The position numbers were made by a program, and so were the translations under genes. 64,000 nt of DNA from Paenibacillus sp. Marseille-Q4541 (GTDB taxonomy: Bacteria; Bacillota; Bacilli; Paenibacillales; Paenibacillaceae), in NCBI RefSeq assembly GCF_018310695.1, contig NZ_JAGXCY010000003.1, forward strand, positions 186,001 to 250,000, in the 5' to 3' direction. Below, one piece after another: positions 44,512-53,778 of this stretch. Every line of letters begins with the position of its first letter. Position 1 is the first letter of the stretch. Below the pieces are notes generated by a model. That model searched no databases and was not told the DNA's origin. It saw nothing but the letters and a program-made list of their open reading frames with translations.

Positions 44512-45495
44512 ATGAGCACATCTATATACTTAAATCATTATGGTGTAAGGCTGCTTGGCAAAAACCAGGATGTTCCATACGATGGAGCATACTTTTTCAC
44601 AAATCGAAGAGGCGTGGCCAAAACTGCAATGATCATGCCGCCGGACCGTCCAATGAAGTGGATTTCAAAGTACGGCAGCGTGACAATATCGCAGGTTGGT
44701 AAAGAAATGCCAAACGGAGGAATGAATGAAGTCGGCCTAGTTGTGGAGCAGACAACACTCTGGCAATCGAGTTATCCTGAACAGCAGGAACTCCCGGCCA
44801 TAGGTGAGTTACAGTGGATGCAGCTCATGCTGGATACTTGCTCAACTGTACAAGAGGTGATACATACAGCTGAGCGTCTCCGGATCGTAAATCCCCTATC
44901 TCGGCTTCATTACATGATCTGCGACCGTGTAGGAGAATGCGCGATTTTTGAGTTTTTAGATGGTGCACTTTCTATCTATACTGGGGAATCGCTGCCGATA
45001 CATGTCATGGCTAACATGCCATATCTTGAGTCAATCCGAAATTTAGAAGATTCAGAGATACAAGGTCATGATACATTAGGAGACTACGAACTGAACTCCA
45101 TGGATCGGTTCAAACAAGCAGTAAAATCTTTGAGGAAACCAGTAGCAAGTGCAGGGTTCGTCTTCGATATTCTTCAGTCGATTCAGAGACAGGATACTGC
45201 GTTCAGTATAGTTTATGACATAGATCATTTAGAGATTCATTTTACATCTAATCGTCTATCCGACCGTAAAAAGATCAGTCTTCTCGAATTTGATTTTGTT
45301 AACGATGCTCAAATAGCCATTGATTTACAGAAATCCACTGGGGACGGTCTAATCCCAATCCCTTATAGTACGAACTTAAATCGTATTGTAATTGAATCTT
45401 TCTTTCGTGACCCTGCGTTGACTGCTGTATTCGGTTGGACTATTACCGAGGATATGATCTCTTTCCTAGCGGCTTTTCCCGCTACCTTCCAATAG
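44512..45495 (+). CDS. Choloylglycine-hydrolase-like Ntn hydrolase with Ser at the nucleophile position
   Basis: 327 residues with the layout of linear-amide hydrolases (penicillin V acylase, bile salt hydrolase): LLGKNQDVPYDG, NGGMNEVGLVVEQTTLW and LQWMQLMLDTC. In active members residue 2 is the N-terminal Cys nucleophile released by loss of Met. Here residue 2 is Ser (ATG AGC); TGC would need a single base change. It may use Ser, or be inactive. TGGAGGTGAAGT-like GAGGTGA precedes the start, which also ends the small upstream frame. Confidence 0.8.
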   Translation: MSTSIYLNHYGVRLLGKNQDVPYDGAYFFTNRRGVAKTAMIMPPDRPMKWISKYGSVTISQVGKEMPNGGMNEVGLVVEQTTLWQSSYPEQQELPAIGELQWMQLMLDTCSTVQEVIHTAERLRIVNPLSRLHYMICDRVGECAIFEFLDGALSIYTGESLPIHVMANMPYLESIRNLEDSEIQGHDTLGDYELNSMDRFKQAVKSLRKPVASAGFVFDILQSIQRQDTAFSIVYDIDHLEIHFTSNRLSDRKKISLLEFDFVNDAQIAIDLQKSTGDGLIPIPYSTNLNRIVIESFFRDPALTAVFGWTITEDMISFLAAFPATFQ

Positions 45496-45589
45496 ATGAA
45501 GCTTCCTGCACAAAATCGGTCGCTTCATTGAAATGAACCGGTCTCTTAGCTCGAATTAATGAAATGGCCTTACAAAAGGGAGGAGAAAC

Positions 45590-45790
45590 ATGAACATCGT
45601 TCTTATCGGTATGTCTGGAGCAGGTAAAGCACTTTAGGCGTCTTGCTTGCAAAAGCACTCGGAATGGATTTCGTGGATACGGATATTGTTATAGAACAAC
45701 GTGATGGAAGGTTGTTACAAGATATTATAGATCATGATGGTATCGAAAAATTTATAGAGATTGAAGAAGAAATCGTGTCTGAACTTCATC
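45590..45790 (+). pseudogene. Shikimate-kinase-like pseudogene, frameshift in P-loop and 3' loss
   Basis: MNIVLIGMSGAGK starts a P-loop kinase like AroK, then reads ALstop at 45635-45637. Restoring one A after GGTAAA gives GKSTLGVLLAKALGMDFVDT, the normal continuation, then DIVIEQRDGRLLQDII and FIEIEEEIVSELHL. So a single-base deletion breaks the Walker A motif. The match ends near residue 68 of about 170 where the terminator begins, so the C-terminal part is gone. AGGGAGGAG upstream shows it was once translated well. Confidence 0.85.
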
Positions 45791-45796
45791 TAAAAA

Positions 45797-45852
45797 AGAA
45801 AAAGAAGCAGCCAACCAGTAATAGGGTTCACTGGTTGGCTGTTTCTTTTTAT
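45797..45852. terminator. Strong bidirectional terminator
   Basis: 19-base arms AAAGAAGCAGCCAACCAGT (45801-45819) and its near complement (45830-45848), one G-T pair, with A and T runs outside. It ends the rightward pseudogene and the leftward urea transporter gene. Confidence 0.93.
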
Positions 45853-45887
45853 CATAAAAACGTTTGAATATGTAATCATACAGCTTT

Positions 45888-46829
45888 CTATATACGGGGC
45901 ATGAATTTCCTTGCGGCAAGAAAAAGCCACGTACTAAGAACAAATGGCATAGTGAGTGTAGGTAGACCATAAGGCAGGAGCCAAGTGGTGATACTTGCCG
46001 TAATAGGTACGCAAATAACGGCAGCAATGATTCCAGTCCATGGTGCTAAACGGCTCTTACTATCAAAAACATGACCTACTGCCAGAATAGTTAATACGGC
46101 ATTAAATCCGTAAAGTCCTAAATTAAGCAACGTAACTTCTGCTCCGAGTCCATAAGCCGTTAATAGCGCAACAGCTGAGCCAATGATGGTATAAAAGCCC
46201 ATTCTCCAACTCGCCCAAAAAACTCCAATTATAACCAAAATGCCAGATAAAAATTGATCTTGGAAAAATACTTGTCCAATTCCATTAATCAGACCACTCA
46301 CCCAATCGATTGTACCTTCAGGATGCAGATCCATGTGGACAAGATCTTGGGGGACGAGTTCTGGACTTAACCGGAATGCTCCTAATTGATAGGTAGCAAG
46401 CAATAAAAACCAAGTCAATATGATGTATGGAAACGTCAGTACAGGTATTTTGAGATTTTGCATCCAATGCATCATACCCGCTGTAAAAAAAACGACAACC
46501 ACTGCCCCTGCTAAAGCAATGATCCATCGCATAGATCCCTCTAAGTTTAAGGATAAGGCGATTCCTGCTAATACGGAGTTATATCCAAGAAGTCCTTGAT
46601 CAACGATAGATTTCTGAGTTCTTCCAAATTTTCCGATGAGTGTAGCTAGGAGTGAAGATAATAAGGCAATAACACCTACCGAAACGGAGGAAATCGTTAT
46701 TGCTATTAAGATAATGAGCCCAGTAACCGCATTTTCAATAAATATTACTTGAGAGATTCCCTTCAGAGTCGTGGAGAGTATGGGGAGCAGCTCTCCCTTA
46801 GACTTTGCATTTTGTTCGTCTCGTTGCAT
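45888..46829 (-). CDS. Urea transporter (UT family)
   Basis: 313 residues with about ten membrane segments in two inverted-like halves. UT signatures: VDQGLLGYNSVLAGIAL and NLGLYGFNAVLTILAV, and the proline-rich filter motifs LPVLTFPY-like (KIPVLTFPYIILTW) and LPTLTMPFVLSTW. It forms a urea channel in the membrane that feeds the urease encoded divergently at 47101. AAGGAG precedes the start. An imperfect GlnR/TnrA-type dyad lies just upstream. Confidence 0.92.
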   Translation of the reverse strand: MQRDEQNAKSKGELLPILSTTLKGISQVIFIENAVTGLIILIAITISSVSVGVIALLSSLLATLIGKFGRTQKSIVDQGLLGYNSVLAGIALSLNLEGSMRWIIALAGAVVVVFFTAGMMHWMQNLKIPVLTFPYIILTWFLLLATYQLGAFRLSPELVPQDLVHMDLHPEGTIDWVSGLINGIGQVFFQDQFLSGILVIIGVFWASWRMGFYTIIGSAVALLTAYGLGAEVTLLNLGLYGFNAVLTILAVGHVFDSKSRLAPWTGIIAAVICVPITASITTWLLPYGLPTLTMPFVLSTWLFLAARKFMPRI

Positions 46830-46849
46830 TGTAATCTCCTTTTTTCTAA

Positions 46850-46867
46850 TGTGAAAATGATGTTACA
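46850..46867. promoter_or_regulatory. Imperfect GlnR/TnrA-like dyad
   Basis: TGTGA-N8-TTACA. The consensus is TGTNA-N7-TNACA, so this is one base too long. It lies 20 bases before the urea transporter start, in the transporter-urease intergenic region. Nitrogen control of these genes is expected, but this site is only a candidate. Confidence 0.3.
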
Positions 46868-47100
46868 ATCACTATTTTCGACAAAAAAATTAGAAATTTG
46901 ACCCAGAACATTTTTGAGAATAATATATATAAATAGTTATATGCAATTTGTTTTATATATAAATTATGATATAAAAAGATCTTTAAGTTTGCAAATCTGT
47001 ATATTACGAGGATACATTGCTATTCACATATATACGGTAAAAATCTAATGAATTTTGGTGATTAACAAATTTAATTAATGAAATTAAGGAGGTATAAATT

Positions 47101-47403
47101 ATGCAACTATTACCACGCGAGATTGACAAACTTTTGATTGTTGTTGCTGCTGACCTTGCCAAAAGAAGGAAGGAGAGAGGACTCAAACTAAACCATCCTG
47201 AAGCGACCGCTTATATAACTTATGAAGTGTTAGAAGGTGCGCGAGATGGAAGAACAGTTGCTGAATTGATGGAATATGGTGCAACGATTTTGACTCGTGA
47301 AGATGTGATGGAAGGTATTCCAGAGATGATTCATGATATTCAAGTTGAAGCCACTTTTCCTGATGGGACAAAACTGGTAACGGTACATAATCCAATTAGG
47401 TAA
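47101..47403 (+). CDS. ureA: Urease gamma subunit
   Basis: 100 residues, full length. [40 protein letters not shown] and GRTVAELM are classic UreA text. It is the smallest structural subunit of the (alpha beta gamma)3 nickel urease, which hydrolyses urea to ammonia and carbamate in the cytoplasm. AAGGAGGT precedes the ATG. First gene of ureABCEFGD; ureB follows after 27 bases. Confidence 0.98.
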   Translation: MQLLPREIDKLLIVVAADLAKRRKERGLKLNHPEATAYITYEVLEGARDGRTVAELMEYGATILTREDVMEGIPEMIHDIQVEATFPDGTKLVTVHNPIR

Positions 47404-47430
47404 GCGGCGAAACGATAGGGGGATATTCAT

Positions 47431-47751
47431 ATGATACCTGGTCAAATTTTTTTGAGAAAAGAAGATATTACTTGTAATGTTGGAAGACTCGCTTCGAAAA
47501 TCAGAGTAAAAAACACGGGCGACCGTCCGGTACAGGTAGGCTCGCACTTTCACTTTTTTGAAGTCAATGAAGCTCTTATATTCAATCGTGAAGAAGGATT
47601 TGGGAAACATTTGAACATCCCGGCGGGTGCTGCTGTCCGTTTTGAACCTGGGGATGAAAAAGAAGTAGAAGTGGTCTCTTATGCTGGAGAACGCCGTGTA
47701 TACGGATTTAACAATAAAACGGATGGTTCAGTGGAAGGTGGGTGCAAATAA
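47431..47751 (+). CDS. ureB: Urease beta subunit
   Basis: 106 residues. [38 protein letters not shown] and [12 protein letters not shown] are diagnostic. Structural subunit that packs against UreC. Its stop codon shares one base with the ureC start (TAATG). Confidence 0.98.
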   Translation: MIPGQIFLRKEDITCNVGRLASKIRVKNTGDRPVQVGSHFHFFEVNEALIFNREEGFGKHLNIPAGAAVRFEPGDEKEVEVVSYAGERRVYGFNNKTDGSVEGGCK

Positions 47752-49463
47752 TGAGCTTTAAAATGCCTAGAACTCAATATTCTCAAATGTATGGACCAAC
47801 GACAGGTGATTCGATACGTCTTGCTGATACCGATCTAATCATTCAGATAGAGAAAGATTATACATCGTATGGGGATGAAGTCGTTTTTGGCGGCGGGAAA
47901 GTCATTCGCGATGGAATGGGTCAGCATCCGCTAGTTACCCGGGGAGAAGGAGTCCCGGATGTAGTTATTACGAATGCGATAATTTTGGATTACACGGGGA
48001 TTTATAAAGCAGATATTGGGATTCGAGACGGGAAGATTTCAGGAATCGGAAATGCTGGTAATCCACTAGTAATGGATAACGTGGACATTATTATCGGAGC
48101 TTCTACGGAGATTATTGCGGGTGAAGGGATGATTGTCACGGCTGGCGGAATTGATACTCATGTCCACTTTATTAACCCTGCTCAAATCGAAACAGCGTTA
48201 TCTTCTGGGCTAACAACTCTAATAGGTGGAGGTACAGGTCCTGCTGCAGGATCCAAAGCGACAACCGTGACCCCTGGAGAATGGAATATCCATCGTATGC
48301 TGGAAGCTGCGGAAGGGATGCCTATTAACGTAGGTTTTACCGGAAAAGGACAAGCTGCAGCTGAAGAACCGCTTGCAGAACAAGTGCGAGCTGGTGCAAT
48401 TGGACTGAAGGTCCATGAGGACTGGGGAGCTACAGCATCGGCACTTGATCATGCGTTAACGGTAGCAGATAAATACGATGTGCAAGTAGCGGTTCATGCG
48501 GACACCTTGAATGAAGGTGGTTTCATGGAAAATACAATGGCTGCAATTAAAGACCGTGTCATCCATATGTATCATACCGAAGGTGCCGGTGGTGGGCACG
48601 CACCAGACTTAATCAAATCTGCTAGCTATATGAATGTTCTTCCGTCATCTACAAATCCGACTTTACCGTATACGATCAATACGATTGATGAACATTTAGA
48701 CATGTTAATGGTTTGCCATCATTTGAATCCATCGATCCCTGAGGATCTTGCTTTCGCAGATTCACGGATTAGACGCGAAACCATTGCTGCTGAAGATATC
48801 CTACAAGACATGGGTGTATTTAGTATGGTTAGCTCTGATGCACAAGCCATGGGACGAGTTGGTGAAGTTATTCTGCGAACATGGCAAACGGCAGACAAAA
48901 TGAAAATGCAACGGGGAACGATGCAAGGTGACAACGAGATGTCGGATAATCATCGTGCCAAGCGCTATGTTGCTAAATATACGATCAATCCAGCCATTAC
49001 TCATGGAATATCTGAGTATGTAGGTTCCATTGAAGTAGGGAAAATGGCTGATCTGGTTTTATGGTCGCCCGCTTTTTTTGGTGTGAAACCTGAAATGATT
49101 CTTAAAAATGGCATGGTTGTTCAAAGTTTAATGGGGGATGCCAATGCATCGATTCCAACACCACAGCCCGTCATTTATCGTCCAATGTATGCTCAATATG
49201 GAAAGGCACTTTCCAAAACCTCAGCAACTTTTATTTCACAATCTGCCTTTGATCTTAAAGTCCATGAACAACTAGGTTTGGAGAAAATCATTCTTCCCGT
49301 ACATGGCATCAGAAAATTAACGAAAAGAGATATGAAGCTGAATTTCGAAACACCGGAGATTACGGTCGATCCACAAACGTACGAGGTAAGAGTAAACGGA
49401 GAATTAATTACATGTGAACCCGTCGATAAAGTACCGATGGGGCAACGCTATTTCTTATTTTGA
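47751..49463 (+). CDS. ureC: Urease alpha (catalytic) subunit
   Basis: 570 residues. The start [20 protein letters not shown] is standard. Active-site text: THVHFINP (nickel His pair), [11 protein letters not shown] with the Lys that becomes carbamylated and bridges the two nickels, HADTLNEGG, and MVCHHLNP in the mobile flap with the catalytic His. All are intact, so the enzyme should be active once loaded. ATG at 47751 is used; a GTG at 47742 belongs to the ribosome binding region. Confidence 0.98.
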   Translation: MSFKMPRTQYSQMYGPTTGDSIRLADTDLIIQIEKDYTSYGDEVVFGGGKVIRDGMGQHPLVTRGEGVPDVVITNAIILDYTGIYKADIGIRDGKISGIGNAGNPLVMDNVDIIIGASTEIIAGEGMIVTAGGIDTHVHFINPAQIETALSSGLTTLIGGGTGPAAGSKATTVTPGEWNIHRMLEAAEGMPINVGFTGKGQAAAEEPLAEQVRAGAIGLKVHEDWGATASALDHALTVADKYDVQVAVHADTLNEGGFMENTMAAIKDRVIHMYHTEGAGGGHAPDLIKSASYMNVLPSSTNPTLPYTINTIDEHLDMLMVCHHLNPSIPEDLAFADSRIRRETIAAEDILQDMGVFSMVSSDAQAMGRVGEVILRTWQTADKMKMQRGTMQGDNEMSDNHRAKRYVAKYTINPAITHGISEYVGSIEVGKMADLVLWSPAFFGVKPEMILKNGMVVQSLMGDANASIPTPQPVIYRPMYAQYGKALSKTSATFISQSAFDLKVHEQLGLEKIILPVHGIRKLTKRDMKLNFETPEITVDPQTYEVRVNGELITCEPVDKVPMGQRYFLF

Positions 49464-49473
49464 GGTGAAAATA

Positions 49474-49929
49474 ATGATTATTGAACAAATCGTAACGAAT
49501 ATTGAAAGCTTGGATAAAGAAGAGATTTCGAAACGTCATATTGAAAAGGTTTATCTGGAAAGTGCTGATTTAGTAAAACGAATCCAACGGGTAAAAACAG
49601 ATCACGGTAATGAAATCGGTATTCGCTTAAAAGATCAGCGTGACCTTATCGCAGGAGATATTCTATTCATGGATGATAAAAACATCATTATGATCGATGT
49701 TCTCTCTGATGATTTAATTGTCATTAGTCCGCGCAGCTTGAAGGAAATGGGGACAATTGCTCATCAACTAGGAAATCGTCACCTCCCGGCTCAATTTGAA
49801 GATGAGGAGATGCTAGTTCAATATGATTATCTTGTTGAAGAACTACTGAAACAATTGGAGATCCCTTTTAAACGAGAAGAGAGGAAAGTAAAAAAAGCAT
49901 TCCGTCATATTGGCCACAGTCATGGATAA
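49474..49929 (+). CDS. ureE: Urease accessory protein, nickel chaperone UreE
   Basis: 151 residues from ATG 49474 (GAGGTGAA upstream); the longer frame from 49414 lies inside ure[13 protein letters not shown] and [20 protein letters not shown] are UreE-like. The C-terminal tail ends HIGHSHG, a short His-rich nickel-binding tail. It carries nickel to the UreDFG complex on apo-urease. Confidence 0.95.
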   Translation: MIIEQIVTNIESLDKEEISKRHIEKVYLESADLVKRIQRVKTDHGNEIGIRLKDQRDLIAGDILFMDDKNIIMIDVLSDDLIVISPRSLKEMGTIAHQLGNRHLPAQFEDEEMLVQYDYLVEELLKQLEIPFKREERKVKKAFRHIGHSHG

Positions 49930-50608
49930 AAACACGCTTTCCTTATTCCAACTGTGTGATTCGAACTTTCCAACAGGAGCTTTTAGTCATTCCTATGGAC
50001 TTGAGAGTTATATACAAGAAGACCAAGTCCATGATCAAGATACACTTTCCAAATGGCTACATGTATTCTTACATGAACAGCTCGTCCATTCCGATGGACT
50101 TGCTTCGCGACTCGTATACGATGCCTTACAGGATGAAAACTTCGAGGCGGTGTGGAAGATGGACCGAATGTTGACTGTTCAAAACTTGCCTCGTGAAACA
50201 AGAGAAGGCACTCAAAAAATGGGTGTTCGAATGTTAAGTCTCGTTGGGTCATTGTACGAAGTACCTGTTTTCTCACTATATCAGCAGCGGATGAATACGA
50301 AGAAATCTTTTGGACATCCGGCAATCGTTTTTACGATGATTGGGCACCATCTAGGTGTTTCGCAATCAACTACGATTTTATATTATTTGTATTCGGTTAT
50401 TTCCAGCATTGTTCAAAATGCAGTACGTGCCATTCCATTAGGTCAGACCACGGGTCAGAAGATCATTCAACATTTTCAAGGTCCGCTAATGGAGGCAACG
50501 GAAAAGATCCTGAGTCTGGATAAAGATGAGTTCGGCGTCATTTCACCGGGACTTGAGATCTCACAAATGCAACATGAACGTGTGAATATTCGTATTTTTA
50601 TGTCTTAA
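49922..50608 (+). CDS. ureF: Urease accessory protein UreF
   Basis: About 228 residues starting at ATG 49922, overlapping ureE by 8 bases with little ribosome binding site, so coupled to ureE translation. [20 protein letters not shown] is diagnostic of UreF. It bridges UreD and the GTPase UreG during nickel insertion. Confidence 0.96.
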   Translation: MDKNTLSLFQLCDSNFPTGAFSHSYGLESYIQEDQVHDQDTLSKWLHVFLHEQLVHSDGLASRLVYDALQDENFEAVWKMDRMLTVQNLPRETREGTQKMGVRMLSLVGSLYEVPVFSLYQQRMNTKKSFGHPAIVFTMIGHHLGVSQSTTILYYLYSVISSIVQNAVRAIPLGQTTGQKIIQHFQGPLMEATEKILSLDKDEFGVISPGLEISQMQHERVNIRIFMS

Positions 50609-50638
50609 CTTATTAACTAAAGAAAGAAGTGTATGATA

Positions 50639-51250
50639 ATGGAACCAATCAAAATCGGTGTTGGGGGACCTGTGGGAGCAGGCAAAACCATGCTAGTTGA
50701 AAAATTAACGCGGTATTTAGAGAATGATATCAGCATGGCGGTAGTAACGAATGATATTTATACCAAAGAAGATGCTAAGTTTCTAATGGAGAATGGAGTA
50801 CTGCCTGTAGATCGGATTATCGGTGTCGAAACCGGAGGATGTCCTCATACTGCAATCCGTGAAGATGCTTCAATGAATTTTGCAGCCATCGATGAATTGA
50901 AAGAGAGACATCCGGATGTTGAACTTATTTTTGTTGAGAGCGGTGGAGATAATCTTGCAGCTACATTCAGCCCTGAACTGGTCGATTTCTCGATCTACAT
51001 TATCGATGTAGCACAAGGTGAAAAAATACCTCGTAAGGGCGGACAAGGGATGATTAAATCTGATTTATTCATTATTAATAAAACAGATTTGGCCCCTTAT
51101 GTTGGAGCGAGTCTTGAAATCATGGAGTCGGATACGAAGCAATTTCGTGGAAATAAACCATTCGTATTCACCAATTTAAAAGATAATAAAGGCCTTGATC
51201 AAGTAATTGACTGGCTGAAAGAAAATGCACTCTTAAAGGGTTTGGAATAG
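50639..51250 (+). CDS. ureG: Urease accessory GTPase UreG
   Basis: 203 residues. P-loop [15 protein letters not shown], then [26 protein letters not shown] (Cys-Pro-His nickel site) and the GTP-base motif NKTDLAP. ATG at 50639 is chosen because it gives the family start MEPIKIG and has GAAAGAAG 9 bases upstream; ATG 50633 is only 3 from that site. It couples GTP hydrolysis to nickel delivery. Confidence 0.96.
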   Translation: MEPIKIGVGGPVGAGKTMLVEKLTRYLENDISMAVVTNDIYTKEDAKFLMENGVLPVDRIIGVETGGCPHTAIREDASMNFAAIDELKERHPDVELIFVESGGDNLAATFSPELVDFSIYIIDVAQGEKIPRKGGQGMIKSDLFIINKTDLAPYVGASLEIMESDTKQFRGNKPFVFTNLKDNKGLDQVIDWLKENALLKGLE

Positions 51251-51251
51251 C

Positions 51252-52076
51252 ATGGAGGACTGGACAGGGATTCTGCGACTAGAAGCGGAAGAAAGAAACG
51301 GAAAAACTGTCGCAAAAAATGTTTATTTTCAAGGTGCGTTTAAAGTGATGCGCCCTATTTATCATGATGATTCTGGACAAGTCTGTTATTACATTCTAAA
51401 TCCAGGCGGGGGTTATCTAGACGGCGACCGTTATCAAATGAAAATTTCATTAAGGGAACAGTCCCGGCTCACTTTAACTACACAATCGGCAACAAAAATT
51501 TATAAAACTCCGAATAAGCCTGCCTATCAGGAAACAGAAATAACGCTTAAGAAGGGCAGTTATTTAGAGTATATTACAGACCCACTTATCGGTTATCAGG
51601 ATGCACGATATATTCAAAAAACAGTGATACGAATGGAGAAAGGCGCTACCTTTCTTTATTCGGATATTGTTACTTCGGGATGGTCTCCAGATGGGGCGCA
51701 GTTTAGTTATGATCTTCTTCAATTAATCAGTGAAATTTATATAGATGATGAATTGGTAGTATTTGATCATTTTAAATTGAATCCTTCGTCTCAAACCATA
51801 GATTCTCTTGGTTTTATGGAGGGATTTACCCACTTAGGTTCCATGATTGTGGTTGGAGATCAAGTAAATAGTGATCTTCTTGACAGGCTGTATCACGCGG
51901 TTCATGAAGAAACAAAGGAATTTAAGATCGGATTATCATTACTACCTGTGTCAGGGTTAATCATTAGGATCTTAGCTCATTCAACACAAACGATTGAAAA
52001 GATTCAAACGAAATGTCACCATATCATAAATCAAGAGTTTTTTAATAAACCTCCATCTTTTCTAAGGAAATATTAG
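51252..52076 (+). CDS. ureD: Urease accessory protein UreD (UreH)
   Basis: 274 residues. YYILNPGGGYLDGDRYQ, LTTQSATKIYKT and ITDPLIGYQDARY are typical of UreD. It scaffolds UreF-UreG on apo-urease. Starts one base after the ureG stop. Last gene of the operon, followed by a terminator. The order ureABCEFGD with ureD last is that of staphylococci and many Bacillales. Confidence 0.95.
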   Translation: MEDWTGILRLEAEERNGKTVAKNVYFQGAFKVMRPIYHDDSGQVCYYILNPGGGYLDGDRYQMKISLREQSRLTLTTQSATKIYKTPNKPAYQETEITLKKGSYLEYITDPLIGYQDARYIQKTVIRMEKGATFLYSDIVTSGWSPDGAQFSYDLLQLISEIYIDDELVVFDHFKLNPSSQTIDSLGFMEGFTHLGSMIVVGDQVNSDLLDRLYHAVHEETKEFKIGLSLLPVSGLIIRILAHSTQTIEKIQTKCHHIINQEFFNKPPSFLRKY

Positions 52077-52081
52077 TGTTT

Positions 52082-52116
52082 AAAACCCAGTAATCATGAT
52101 GATTGCTGGGTTTTTT
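52082..52116 (+). terminator. Terminator of the urease operon
   Basis: AAACCCAG pairs with CTGGGTTT, with an inner AATCA/TGATT stem, followed by TTTTTT (52111-52116). Confidence 0.9.
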
Positions 52117-52221
52117 AATGAAAATAGGTTACATTATCTATAGATTAAAGCTACACTTAGTAAATTGGTCAGGTTGTTTAACTAACTGCCTACTTAAATT
52201 AAGATAAGGAATGAAAATAGG

Positions 52222-52764
52222 ATGAATACTCTAGGTTATGCGATTCTTAGTGTTTTAAGCAGAAGGCCATGTTCAGGATATCAATTAGCTTCATATTTGG
52301 ATGTATTATGGCCGGCTAAACATAGTCAGATTTATCCTCTCTTAAACAAAATGGAGCAGAATGGAATTTTGGAATTTGAGCTTATCAAACAAACAGGAAA
52401 GCCAGATAAAAAAATATATTCTATCACAGATAAGGGCATGCAAATTCTGAAATCATGGATTAACGAATCTCCCAATGAACAGATCAAGCGAGATGAGTTT
52501 CTGATTAAAGTATATTCCATGTGGTTGACGGATGAGGAACATGCAAGAAAATTGATAGAAGATCGAATTTCCAAATTAGAAGTAAAAATTGCTTCACGAG
52601 AAATAAAGATAGAGGAAGTAGACAAAGACCATTTAACGACTACATCAAAGCATTTTGGGCGGTATGTGCTACTTTGTAGAGGTAATTTACTGGACAAAGA
52701 AGAAATTTCGTGGTGCAATTGGGTATTAGATTTATTTGAGACTCCAAGTTTTCGTTGTGAGTAG
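52222..52764 (+). CDS. PadR-family transcriptional regulator
   Basis: 180 residues. Winged helix: LGYAILSVLSRRPCSGYQLA, HSQIYPLLNKMEQNGILEFE, and KKIYSITDKGMQILKSWI. The C-terminal part is a PadR/AphA-type helical dimer domain (Vir_C-like). No obvious target gene beside it; the next genes are a degraded GNAT and a Dabb protein. Confidence 0.9.
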   Translation: MNTLGYAILSVLSRRPCSGYQLASYLDVLWPAKHSQIYPLLNKMEQNGILEFELIKQTGKPDKKIYSITDKGMQILKSWINESPNEQIKRDEFLIKVYSMWLTDEEHARKLIEDRISKLEVKIASREIKIEEVDKDHLTTTSKHFGRYVLLCRGNLLDKEEISWCNWVLDLFETPSFRCE

Positions 52765-52807
52765 GTAGTGTATAAACCCATAAACCAGCTAAATAATAAA
52801 TAACTTG

Positions 52808-52840
52808 AACACCCTTTATTATTGATGAAGGGTGTTTTTA
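52808..52840 (+). terminator. Intrinsic terminator
   Basis: AACACCCTT (52808-52816) pairs with AAGGGTGTT (52828-52836), followed by TTT. Confidence 0.9.
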
Positions 52841-53099
52841 GTTTGGGAAAATTAGGTGCGAAAATACAATCATATACTATATTATTTCAACATATGAAAA
52901 ATTCATAGTAGTAAAACTAATACTTATCTATCACATAATTCAGCATGATTAACTCTAACGTATCTATTCCAACATCCTGTATCAACCAGGGGAGTCTCTA
53001 AACAAATTTTCATATTATAAAAGCTCAAATTCAAAGTCTATATTAAACTAAAGACAAGGGTTGAGTAGGAAAGATACGTAAGATAAAATGATTGTATAA

Positions 53100-53216
53100 T
53101 TTAGCGAAAATATTCAGCATACGAAGGATACAGAGCGAGGAGAATCGTTACATTTTTATGAACGTTTAGGTTTTAAAGCGTTTCATGAAGGTCTAAAGAT
53201 GAAACTTTCACTCTGA
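53100..53216 (+). pseudogene. C-terminal remnant of a GNAT-like acetyltransferase
   Basis: An open frame without start gives ENIQHTKDTERGESLHFYER then LGFKAFHEGLKMKLSL and a stop. H-x-FYExLGF followed by a short basic tail is the usual end of GNAT acetyltransferases; a VOC protein end is less likely. The N-terminal three quarters is missing. Confidence 0.5.
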
Positions 53217-53272
53217 ACAGGGACCGATAAGATTACACCATAGCAAATGAAAATACAAAGGAGTAATTATCT

Positions 53273-53575
53273 ATGTACGAACATCTCGTTATTTTCAAGT
53301 TCATTACTAATGTCACACCTGCCAAACAAGAGGAACTGCTAAGTCAATTGCAGGGGTTTAAGGGGCGTATCCCAGGAATACTTGATATAAGTGCAGGTAT
53401 CAACGTAACTGAAGAAACGGAAAATATACATGGCTATACGCTAGGATTAAGGGTTACGTTCGATAGTCTCGCTTCCTTGCGTTTATATGGACCACACCCT
53501 GTCCATCAAGAATTTGTTAAATCAGTAGACGGTTTACTGGAAAATGTAATTGTAGTTGATTACCCAAAGGTCTAA
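53273..53575 (+). CDS. Dabb (stress-responsive alpha/beta barrel) protein
   Basis: 100 residues. The family pattern is YEHLVIFKF, then a helix (KQEELLSQLQGFKGRIPGIL), VTFDSLASLRLYGPHPVHQEF and a final strand VIVVDY. Dabb proteins are dimeric ferredoxin-like folds, often stress-induced, some acting as small-molecule cyclases or monooxygenase-like proteins. No reaction assigned. AAAGGAG precedes the ATG. Confidence 0.88.
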   Translation: MYEHLVIFKFITNVTPAKQEELLSQLQGFKGRIPGILDISAGINVTEETENIHGYTLGLRVTFDSLASLRLYGPHPVHQEFVKSVDGLLENVIVVDYPKV

Positions 53576-53631
53576 TTCACCATACTTCTTTTTTACGATT
53601 GCCTGAAGTGAAAAGTATGTAAGCTTAAGAT

Positions 53632-53655
53632 GTCGCCAGTCTGGCGGCCTTTTTT
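53632..53655 (+). terminator. Intrinsic terminator
   Basis: GTCGCCA (53632-53638) pairs with TGGCGGC (53642-53648), one G-T pair, then a T run. Confidence 0.85.
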
Positions 53656-53778
53656 GTTATTGGGATATAAGTTCTCGCCCCGAGCTCAGGCACAAGAACT
53701 CATATCCTATTTGATCTCAGGTTCTCAATCATACAAGAACCTTCTTACCTATGCGGCATGATTGTCATGATTGGATTA

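Larger units (their letters stand above)
52765..53272. other. 508-base region with terminator and GNAT-like remnant
   Basis: Holds the padR terminator (52808-52840) and, at 53100-53216, a short remnant of an acetyltransferase-like frame. The AT-rich rest shows no gene. Confidence 0.5.
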
